From: Athripsodes cinereus | Lineage: Eukaryota > Arthropoda > Insecta > Trichoptera > Leptoceridae | Reading direction: 5' to 3' | NCBI GenBank assembly: GCA_947579605.1 | Contig: OX388307.1 | Span: 6,673,237 to 6,737,236 of the forward strand | DNA: 64,000 nucleotides | Shown: positions 55,501 through 64,000 of the stretch, in pieces | Numbering within the stretch: the first letter of the stretch is position 1 | Layout of the letters: every line of letters begins with the position of its first letter | Position numbers and translations under genes: made by a program | The notes under the pieces: generated by a model | What the model was told of the DNA's origin: nothing | What the model saw: the letters and a program-made list of their open reading frames with translations, nothing else | Databases searched by the model: none

Positions 55501-58500
55501 TTACAATATTAAAGAATCAAACAGTCATAACATAACATGTTAACAATTAATACACTCAACATATGGACTAGCAAAGATTCCACTCTTACCAGAAATGTCT
55601 TAGTCTTGAGAAAAAAAGCAAAAGTCAAAATTTAAAAAAAAGTAGGGTGGGGGTGGCAACAGTGAACCAGGTGGACACAATGAACCACTATATCTAGTCA
55701 CGCTATGTGACATCATCAGGTTGTGGAATTCGCATGACAGGACGCGCCCTGCACACCGATACGTTGTCTTTAGTCGCTGGCAAGAAGTCGTGGTTAGTGC
55801 GCGTGTACGTGACGTGTGTGTGTTTCAAAGAGAAAAATCCAACAATAACATGTGAGTATCTTTTCTTTTTCACTGTTTTTGTACTGTATACAAATGCATG
55901 CTTGTTAGTTCAATGTTTAGAATGGTACATTACGCTTATTTTGGTGGGTCTATTTCCTTTGTTGGACATTTCTATTCGTACCTACATAACCTAAAATAAA
56001 AATATACTGGGGTGGTGCACAATGAATTGATATCCAAGTTTACACAGTGAACCATGGTTCATTGTGTACAGCTTTGTTTATGATATGAGCAGTAAAGAGG
56101 TATGGTGACGTAACATTGTAAATTAACGATAATGTTAGGTTAATTTTTTTGTTTTAGAATGGGCAGACACACACTGGGTAGGGAAGCGCGAAAGAAAGGT
56201 GCACACACATCTGAACAGATTGAAAAAGCTATTGAGCTGCACCGTCTTGGCAAGTCAATTCGCAAAGCTGCTCAAGAAGTTCAAGTTGCTTACCCTACTC
56301 TTCGAAGGTACATAATGAAGAATCAAAAGGACTCTACCGTAAAATTAGTCCCATATTATGAAGTTAACAGAGTTTTCAACGAAGAACAAGAAACTTCTGT
56401 GAAGGAATATATTATTGAATGTGCAGACACATTTTATGGTTTAACCACTAAAGAATGCCGCCGTGTTGCCTATCAGATGGCAAAAATAAACAATATTAAG
56501 ATGCCTCAATCATGGCAAAAAGATGATATTGCGGGCAAGGACTGGCTGAAGGGTTTTAGAAAGAGACACACTGAGTTGTCAATAAAAAAACCTGAAGCCT
56601 GTTCCTTGGCGAGAGCTACATCTTTTAACAAAGAAAACGTTCAAACATTCTTTGCAAAACTTAAGGAAGTTATGTGTCGTCATCCATCTTTTGGAAATGG
56701 AAGCCGACTGTATAATCTGGACGAAACGTCAACTACGACCGTACAACGCCCGCAAAAAGTCTTGGCTCCCAAAGGACGTAGTTCATGTAAGGTTACAAGC
56801 GGTGAGCGCGGTGTGCTGGTTACTACGTGTTGCATTGTTAATGCAACTGGACAATATTTGCCACCTGTTATGGTGTTCCCGCGAAAAAAATTTAAGCAGC
56901 ATATGCTCAACGGGGCACTCCCAGGAACCCTCGGCCTAGCAACACCTAGTGGCTGGATGAACGGAGATCTTTTTGTACAAGTGATGCAGCATTTCATTAA
57001 GTTTACATGCGCTTCAAAAGAGAACCCTGCATTGCTTATTATGGACAATCATGAAAGCCATCTATCTATAGAGGCTCTGGACCTAGCAAAAGTCTCCGGA
57101 GTCACAGTGTTAACACTTCATCCTCATACAACGGCCAAAATGCAGCCTTTAGATGTTGGCTTACTTGCCCCTTTTAAATCTTACTATAACTCAGCTGTAG
57201 ATTCATGGTTAATGCGGCATCCAGGACATACTTTTAGCATATATGATATTGCCGAATGCGTTGGTACAGCATATATGAAGTCAATGACTCCAATAAATAT
57301 TGTGAATGCGTTTAAAAAATGTGGCATATTTCCTTTGGATGAAAACATTTTCACCGAAATTGACTTTTTACCGAGCGAAGTTACTAATAGACCAGCACCG
57401 GACGAACTCGAAATTACAGATGATGAAATGGTTAACCGTATCGACTGTGAATCTCCTTCTGTTTTGAGTTTCTCGACAGTTGATGACAATCGAAATACCA
57501 CACAACAGGTAATACCTGTGATTAGAGACATTCAGACACAACTGTCTAATATAGAGGAGTGCGAGCCAAGTACGTCTGCAGTAAACTCCAGTTCAGTGAC
57601 AGTAGTACAACAGTCACCAAGTAAATTTATATCGCCTAAAGTATTTCGGCCACCATTAAAGGCTGGTCCTCGCAAAGGTAATCGCCAAAGACGACGTGGG
57701 AAGAGTATGATAGCTACCGATACACCTGAAAAAAATGCATTAGCTGAAATAAAGCAAAAGAAGAACATCAAAATAATTAAAACCGTGAAAACTGATTTAT
57801 TTAAGATTAATAAACGAACAAAGATTGATACTGATTCATCCGAGGAAGAACAAATAGATTTTCAGAGCAGTGGGTCTTCGTCTGGAGCAGAAAATTTTGG
57901 AAGTGAATCGGAGGACGAACAAATAATTTTAGATGATAAATTTCTTCCACTCGAAAGAAATCCCCGCCCAGGAGACTATGTAATTATTGTGCTACAATCC
58001 AAAAAATCCAACGTCCACTATGTTGCAAAAGTTTTAGAGCAACTTTCCAGTCCAGACGAAGACTGTGACTATTTTGTTTCTTACCTGAAATTGAAATGCA
58101 AATGGAATCAAAAATTTTCAGAACCGCTGGAACCTGATACAGCTGGAGTTAATTTAAAAGATATAAAATACATCCTACCTTCTCCTAAAATACAAGGAAC
58201 CAACAGACGACAGGCGACATTTAAATTTTCTCTGGACATGTCATTGCTTAATTTACGTTATTGATTTCATTTTATCTATTACTGTTTTTTATATTGTTCT
58301 TAATCTTAAGTGTTAATTTTTAACGTATTGTGGTTTGATCTCTCCATAAGTGCCATAGTATTATTGTTACCTATTTTTCATGAAAAAATGTGATATTGTA
58401 ACCATGTGACTGATGATAGTTATATTATACATAGGTACTAAGTTTAGCGATCTTATATGATTAGATCGCTTTTATAAAACCAACGACTACTATATTTTTA

Positions 58501-61500
58501 ACCTTAAGCTATGTTTGTTGTTACCTATATTCAAAACGTGCCCAAATTATAGAAATAGGTATATTTTGTTACATTTTTTTAATATGTAAGTTTTTGCAAA
58601 GCATATTTTATAATAAATGACCTAAATAATAATACAAACATCTTTTATTCAAATTCCAAGTTTCAATATCTAGCCTATGGTTCACTGTAAGCTACCCCGG
58701 TTCAATGAGTACTACCCCCCGGTTCATTGTGTACTATGAGATGTACACAGTGAGCCATTTCTCATATTTTAAAAGAGTATATATAAATAGATAATGATAT
58801 GAAATATACCACGATGTGGTAAAAAATTTGGAAGTTTATTAAATTCCCTAGCTTTTGGTATGATTAGTGTGTTACAGGTCGCTATAAAAGTGGAGTAATG
58901 ACAGGTCAAATTTTTTGTGGCTCATTGTTGCCACCCCCACCCTAAATTTAAAAATAAAAAATCCCAAAATACTAGAAATCAAAATAAAATCACCAATCCA
59001 GTATGAGTTACAACACAACAGATATAACACTTAATCATTAACCAGTTGGAGGCGTTCGAGATGTGGATTCATCGAAGAATGCTTCGAATACCGTGGACAG
59101 ACTTGGTGCCCAATACGGAAGTACTACGCAGAGCACATACAAATAGAGAGCTCCTGACAAATATTAAGGTTTGTAAGGTCTCATATTTGGGCCACAAATC
59201 CTGCGAGGCGATAAGTATCGGCTTCTGCAGTTGATAATAGAAGGCAAGATTAAGGGACATTGTGGAGTAGGAAGGAGGCAAATGTCGTGGTTGCGGAATA
59301 TATAGCAATGGACCGGAATAACACGGATGGGAGAGCTGGTCCGCATAGCGCAAGACAGGGAGGCATTCTCCAGAGTGATCGCCAATGTCGGGGGGACCTG
59401 ATACAGCACTGATAGAAGAAGAAGAAGCATAATAACTAATAAATAATTTCAACAAATTGAGAAGAAAAATTCAAACAACTCAGAAACCATGCAATATGAG
59501 ACAATCATATGGTGGCGTTGTTTCAATGCATTTTTGATCTGAAGCACCATATCATCCTGACTGATGACTAAGAGGGCACCCTGTATTATTAATGTTGTTA
59601 ATGATAAAAATCTAATCACAGCACGCACATTTACCTTGTGGTATTGGTTTAACAGAGGTGTCTTTAGCTCCAGGTTCACCCTCCAGCATAGTCCACCTGA
59701 GACCGTCCCTCTTCTTCAGTTTGATTTCTACTTTGGATGGAGTTGTCACATAGCTGCACTGCTCCGGCATTATGGGGTGGCTAAGCTCTAATTCTAAACT
59801 ATATTCCGAATTTGAATTAGGTAGAGGCGTCGAAAAAGATAACTGAAAGTTGAAAAAATAGATTTATTTAAATATAAAATCAATCTACTGGTTATCTTAT
59901 TCGAAAGTAACAGAAATCATTGGGAAACCTCTTCTTTATTTGAGGATTCTACGGGAGAATATAAACAATTTATGAACTGAAATAATAATTATTTTTAAAA
60001 TATTTAACATTTTGAATACAGCGATGAAGTTTACCATCAATCCTGAATGTCTTTGTGTTGTGGAACATAGACAGTGTGCTATGATTGCCATTGAAGCTAG
60101 GCAAACTTGTTTATATTCTATTTCTGTTTCGTAGCTTTTTTGTATTTGATGTTTCATATTTATTGTATTGGTAATGTGTAGAGTTTTAATTAGTTCATGT
60201 GTTGTAAGATATGTGAGATAAACTGTATGACTCTAATATAATAAAATAATTATGTTTATTACATGTAGTGAGTCACCTAGCAAGTCAATTGGAGATATTT
60301 ACAAAATAAAATGTCTTCAATCTCAAGTTTATATTTATTCTGATTCTCTGGGATTACTCTTATTAAATAAATGTCTAAATGTATAGAACCAGATTAAAAA
60401 ACTTACATTTGTTTGACCATAATGTATTTTAACTGATTCCTTTTGAATATTCTTCAGTAAAATTGTTATTATAACGTGTGTCTCAGTCTGATACCAATCG
60501 TGTTTAATCTTTGGCTTGGAAAGATCCTGCGAAACAAAAATACACAATATACCAACTGATTTATAGAATAAATAAAAAATAATGACCGTGATTAACAGTT
60601 TCCCCAATTAGTGTGTTAACACATGGAGATGATCGTAGATTCCACCTTAAGAATTTCTATGTAATTGATTTATAATTTATTTATTGTCTGTGTTTGTATC
60701 TTGTGACATCTATATAAACCATCGGAATCTATGAATTTCTCTCTGTTCAATTGATATTCCTGGTGAATAAAGTATGTTCTCTCTCCAATTTTAACGTGTT
60801 TTTAATATCAAATCCCCGATCACATTTCCCAAGACAAGAACCAAAGGTTGCTGGACAACATAGTGAAAAAATTAACAATATTTTATTCTTCCTGTTGCAA
60901 ATATAGACAAAAGAAAGTGATCAAATTCGATGTTTTCCTTTTCTCTTCGATATCAACGGAGAGAAGAAGAAATAAACAAAACATTCCTTCCCACTGTTGG
61001 TCGGATAAGTGTGGAACCAACCATTTCATATAGACTTGTAAACTTCAGATTTGGAAGATTTATCGTCAATGTTTCAACAAAGGTTCGGCATATCCAGAAT
61101 ATGTATCTAATTTTGTAATAACATGGTCTATTTTTGGTGATTTATAATGTGAAATTTTTTCCGTTTAATGGCATATAAATCTAAATTTAGAATACATTGT
61201 AGTACTGTTAAAAAATGATAACAAACTAGAGAAAAACTTAAAGTGATAAACTTGTGAAGAATTTTTTCTTCAGGGTCTGTCAAATATCGAAATATAAAAG
61301 ATTAATTAAAAAAGGTTGCAAATTGAGTTTAATAATTGCATTGAGGCGCAGTTATGATTACAAGGCGTATAATATTACCATATCAGCAGAAGTTCAAAGA
61401 ACCTAGTCATCCAAGTATCTATTCTATTTATAAATATCATTTTCCTAACCTACAATTATGCAAAACAATACACTTCACCTGATCAGAAGGTTTACCGTCC

Positions 61501-61523
61501 TTATCTTTCTCCGTGCCTGACAT
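52589..61523 (-). CDS. SUGT1: SGT1 / SUGT1 homologue, 6 exons, 227 aa
   Basis: SGT1 is an HSP90 co-chaperone needed for kinetochore and SCF-type complexes. Minus-strand exons: 61523-61479, 60526-60407, 59842-59635, 54952-54855, 53302-53198, 52696-52589; GT-AG throughout, total 684 nt. Exon 1 encodes a charged leader ([15 protein letters not shown]). Exons 2-3 carry the CS domain: [39 protein letters not shown] and the [13 protein letters not shown] strand. Exons 4-6 carry the SGS domain: [57 protein letters not shown] and the C-terminal [12 protein letters not shown]. The N-terminal TPR domain of plant and vertebrate proteins is absent, as in other insects. Intron 3 (59634-54953) contains a complete Tigger transposon and LINE debris. 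Confidence 0.96.
55435..55485 (-). mobile_element. RTE-like LINE scrap in SUGT1 intron 3
   Basis: The minus strand reads [10 protein letters not shown], the conserved box in the RT C-terminal region of RTE-like elements. Flanking context is too degraded to extend. Confidence 0.5.
55645..58942 (+). mobile_element. complete Tigger/pogo DNA transposon in SUGT1 intron 3
   Basis: Starts GGGTGGGGGTGGCAACA and ends TGTTGCCACCCCCACCC, a perfect 17-bp inverted repeat whose pairing continues weaker (GTGAACCA against TGGCTCAT). A TA dinucleotide lies on both sides (55643-55644 and 58943-58944), as required for Tc1/mariner/pogo. The subterminal regions hold several CACAGTGAACCA-like motifs in both orientations. 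Length 3298 bp with one intact transposase ORF. Transcription would be antisense to SUGT1. Confidence 0.95.
56159..58264 (+). CDS. Tigger/pogo-type DD35D transposase, intact, 701 aa
   Basis: Cut-and-paste transposase. The N-terminal about 60 residues form a psq-type helix-turn-helix ([31 protein letters not shown]), followed by a CENP-B-like second DNA-binding part ([32 protein letters not shown]). The catalytic domain shows YNLDET (D188), IMDNHESH (D296) and [13 protein letters not shown] (D332), all three acids present with 35 residues between the last two. The C-terminal 300 residues add a basic, probable nuclear-localisation stretch ([13 protein letters not shown]), an acidic serine-rich linker and a final domain ([20 protein letters not shown]) seen in other insect pogo-like proteins. 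A GTGAGT at 55851 and TTTTTTTGTTTTAG just before the ATG suggest a 5'-UTR intron. Confidence 0.93.
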   Translation: MGRHTLGREARKKGAHTSEQIEKAIELHRLGKSIRKAAQEVQVAYPTLRRYIMKNQKDSTVKLVPYYEVNRVFNEEQETSVKEYIIECADTFYGLTTKECRRVAYQMAKINNIKMPQSWQKDDIAGKDWLKGFRKRHTELSIKKPEACSLARATSFNKENVQTFFAKLKEVMCRHPSFGNGSRLYNLDETSTTTVQRPQKVLAPKGRSSCKVTSGERGVLVTTCCIVNATGQYLPPVMVFPRKKFKQHMLNGALPGTLGLATPSGWMNGDLFVQVMQHFIKFTCASKENPALLIMDNHESHLSIEALDLAKVSGVTVLTLHPHTTAKMQPLDVGLLAPFKSYYNSAVDSWLMRHPGHTFSIYDIAECVGTAYMKSMTPINIVNAFKKCGIFPLDENIFTEIDFLPSEVTNRPAPDELEITDDEMVNRIDCESPSVLSFSTVDDNRNTTQQVIPVIRDIQTQLSNIEECEPSTSAVNSSSVTVVQQSPSKFISPKVFRPPLKAGPRKGNRQRRRGKSMIATDTPEKNALAEIKQKKNIKIIKTVKTDLFKINKRTKIDTDSSEEEQIDFQSSGSSSGAENFGSESEDEQIILDDKFLPLERNPRPGDYVIIVLQSKKSNVHYVAKVLEQLSSPDEDCDYFVSYLKLKCKWNQKFSEPLEPDTAGVNLKDIKYILPSPKIQGTNRRQATFKFSLDMSLLNLRY
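59041..59420 (+). pseudogene. RTE-like LINE C-terminal fragment in SUGT1 intron 3
   Basis: Reads [40 protein letters not shown], then after frameshifts [22 protein letters not shown], and [18 protein letters not shown] before a GAAGAAGAAGAAG tail. This is the C-terminal RT region of an RTE-like element, lying about 100 bp beyond the right end of the Tigger element. Confidence 0.8.
60612..60850 (+). mobile_element. possible solo LTR-like sequence in SUGT1 intron 1
   Basis: Begins TGTTAACACATGG, has a TATATAAACC promoter-like box at about 60710 and AATAAAG about 60 bp on, in LTR-like order and spacing. The 3' boundary and target duplication could not be fixed, so this is weak. Confidence 0.25.
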
Positions 61524-61639
61524 GTTTCAATAATTTACTCAGTCCTATCCAATCTATGAGATTTTAAACTGTTGTTTTATCAATATTATTTATCCAAATT
61601 ATTAGAAAATAAACACTCGCGATTTCGACAGGACACCAC

Positions 61640-62545
61640 TTTAGGCTTGTGTAGTACATGTACTAGGTACTATTAGGAACTAATTCCCAGTACTGTACTA
61701 GAATGAACTATTCCGTATCTTATTCGCTCTTAGTTCTTTTAGTTCATTCATTCCCAATCGGACAGAACTAAAGTAATGCGAGTGACGTTCGGCATCTTCC
61801 TTCGGCGCCACTCGGTTTATGTCGGAACTTTAAACGAATGGGAGTGAGATAGTTGATGTGATGATTCTATAAAGGATATAGTGCCTTCTCTTTTGCTTCT
61901 TATTAGTTCTTTTAGTTCAGTGACGTCAAAGAACTAATAAGAAGCACCAAGTACTGTACAAGTACATTCTAGTAGGTAGTATTCTAATACAGAGTGGTAG
62001 ATAGATAGATTGGTGTTAGACCTTTTTAGTGTTTTGTTTTGCTATGAACATTGAAAATGGCGCCAATAAGGACGAAAAAGTATCATTACATATAACTTAT
62101 ATAACGGTGTTGTAAGTTAGTAGACTTACTTAGTTAAAATATTATCCCTTATGAACGTCTCATAAACATATAAAATAATAATGTAGTAGGTACCTACTGT
62201 CGATAGCAAAATTATTAAAATTTATTGAAATGAAAATCCAATGCCTGCAAATTATGAAGGAAAATAAAATATTCTCTGAATTTTCTCTTTGTTAGTTATT
62301 AAGTATTGATTTTCATAATCACAAAATTACATAAATGTGCATTTCCTATGTATGTACTCTGTATGCATCCTAAATTCTTATTAGAACATGTACTAATTAG
62401 TATAATATGCATTCTGTATTCTTATTAGTACATGTACTACATTCATGACTGAATAATTTTGACATGGAAATATTCAGTGAACTAATAGTACTAATAGTAC
62501 TAGAAGAGCGTACTAGTTCCGTAGGACAATTGTACTAGATCAGAT
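61640..62545. mobile_element. probable DNA transposon with TAGTAC-rich ends upstream of SUGT1
   Basis: Dense TAGTAC/GTACTA motifs at the left (TAGTACATGTACTAGGTACT) and right (AATAGTACTAATAGTACTAG, AATTGTACTA) suggest inverted subterminal repeats of a non-autonomous element. No target duplication was found and no ORF lies inside. It starts about 115 bp upstream of the SUGT1 start codon. Confidence 0.45.
61894..61946. repeat. perfect 18-bp hairpin with TGACGTCA in the loop
   Basis: TGCTTCTTATTAGTTCTT (61894-61911) pairs exactly with AAGAACTAATAAGAAGCA (61929-61946). The 17-base loop contains TGACGTCA at 61921-61928, a CREB/ATF consensus palindrome, about 400 bp upstream of the SUGT1 start codon. 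Confidence 0.85.
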
Positions 62546-64000
62546 CGCTCCCAAAAATGACCGAGCAAGAACAAGCCTACACCACTTTCCTTTCACATAG
62601 AATTAAGGTCTCATCACACTATTGCTATTTTTACTCTATTTTTTTATGGAGGAAATTAAATTAAATTTAAATTTCTTTAGGCGACGAAACGCCAATAATA
62701 AAAAACGCTAGTTTTACTTTTTATCATGTACTTGTCCATAAGAATGCTTAAATGTATATCTTTGGCTTAAATTGATTTTTTCCTTCCTTATAAAAATTTG
62801 GGAATGATCTAGAAAAAAAAAATATACATCATGTGAAACGTTCTTTTTCGTTATCATAATAATGTTTAAAATGTTGATGTTGGTCATAGTGAATTTATTT
62901 TTTTCGTGGCGACCGTAAAGCTTCGGACGTTGCTCGAATTATTTACATTGTATTATGTTGGTAAGTTATTTCACTTAAAAAATACAACTGAAAATATTGT
63001 AAACGTTTCAATTACATATTTGTTATAGTTTTTTCTCGAAAATATAGCACTAAAACAATAACATTAATTTGACATTGTCACGGTGTGTTACACTGTGAAG
63101 TTAGCTGGTTGGTAACCGTCAGTCCATAAAAGAATATTAAATGTTTTTCAAGACTTTTAATAATTTCAATCAAATAAAATACATTTAAATATCATAAAAA
63201 CTTTCAAGCATCATATAAATCGTGTAATTATTGTTCATAGCGCCTTCAATAAATAGAAATACAAACTATATTTTCAACTCTGCAGGGTGATAAACATAAC
63301 AGAATTGACGCGCCAAATTGTTAATATCGAACAAATATCGAAGTATTTTTACTATTTTTTTATTCATTTCTGCGTTTCGGGTTACCACGTGGATTTTTGT
63401 CTTATGATTGTATTTATTTTTAAAGTAAAAATAATAATCCATGTGTTCATTGTTTGTTTGTAATTGTTCAGTGTAATTCAATGCTTTTATTTTTATTAGT
63501 TATTGTGAACAATAAAACCTCAAGTGATAACTAAACCCCAGCTATAAAAAATAGATATTAATTAAAAATAATAATATGTAGCTACCTCAGTTATCAGTCA
63601 CTGAGATAAGATAATAAAATCATTAATTGCCCAACAATAAAACTATATTTTTAAGAGATTTGAAAGTGAAAACCTGAAAAAAGAAATCTTTATATGATTT
63701 ACAGTGAAAATATGATAATATTTTTAAAAACAAATAACATAAAAACAGAGACAAATCAAAGCAATGATTCTGCTACTCGATTATTATTTTTTGTTAATAT
63801 AAAATTGCTGTACAATTGATTATGATATATTGTCAATAATTGAGGAAAGTAAAGTCATTGTTAAAGCTATTTAAAGCTGGAAAAGTTACAGTCATTGTTA
63901 AAGTTGGAAAAGGTAAGGTTATTTTCTAACATGGAGTATAGCGACCCAACACATGCTGCTTTTTAAATAATGTCTATTTGATATTAGTATTTAAGCATAA
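62546..64000. other. intergenic, nothing recognised
   Basis: AT-rich. Short ORFs only; none resembles a known domain on either strand. Confidence 0.4.

Noticed and set aside
56159..58264. Transposase as a domesticated host gene
   Set aside because: It sits within intact terminal repeats and a TA duplication, so a mobile element is the simpler reading.
60848..61118. Two ORFs of about 60 codons in SUGT1 intron 1
   Set aside because: No recognisable domain, and overlapping in different frames.

Overview
This is an AT-rich, intron-containing, transposon-saturated stretch of an animal nuclear genome, almost certainly an insect. SGT1 has no TPR domain, as is usual in insects, and the Helitron, SINE, hAT and non-LTR element types are those of arthropods. 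A hemipteran is my best guess, but the sequence alone does not settle the order. No prokaryotic features are present.

Three host genes are supported, all in the right half. (1) Asterix/WDR83OS (PAT-10), minus strand, three coding exons between 36850 and 38993, 109 aa. (2) CCDC51/MITOK, plus strand, five exons between 44428 and 48716, 369 aa. (3) SUGT1 (SGT1; CS and SGS domains), minus strand, six exons between 52589 and 61523, 227 aa. In all three, exon phases match and GT-AG sites are present at every junction. Asterix and CCDC51 are divergent; CCDC51 and SUGT1 are convergent. The three products work in different places: the ER multipass translocon, the mitochondrial inner membrane and the HSP90 co-chaperone system. 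No joint pathway is implied.

The left part (1-36.8 kb) holds no recognisable host gene. It contains a non-LTR retrotransposon with an intact 964-aa endonuclease/reverse-transcriptase ORF at 1-3579, then fragments of at least five non-LTR families, hAT elements and hAT MITEs with 8-bp target duplications, foldback MITEs, a Helitron, two tRNA-derived SINE families and several tandem repeats. Insertions are nested up to four deep: the 20.45-25.94 kb block is an R1-like element holding a hAT, holding a Jockey-like LINE, holding three further elements.

The Asterix-CCDC51 interval (38994-44427) contains a 669-bp tandem duplication. One copy is split by a 3395-bp element with perfect 47-bp terminal inverted repeats and a 9-bp target duplication (Mutator-like signature). 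SUGT1 intron 3 holds a complete 3298-bp Tigger/pogo element (55645-58942) with TA target duplication, matching inverted repeats, multiple subterminal repeats and an intact 701-aa DD35D transposase. This element and the window-start LINE are the best candidates for recently active transposons.

I found no evidence of a novel multi-gene system. The unusual content is the transposon architecture, the duplicated promoter region and a few non-coding inverted-repeat structures.
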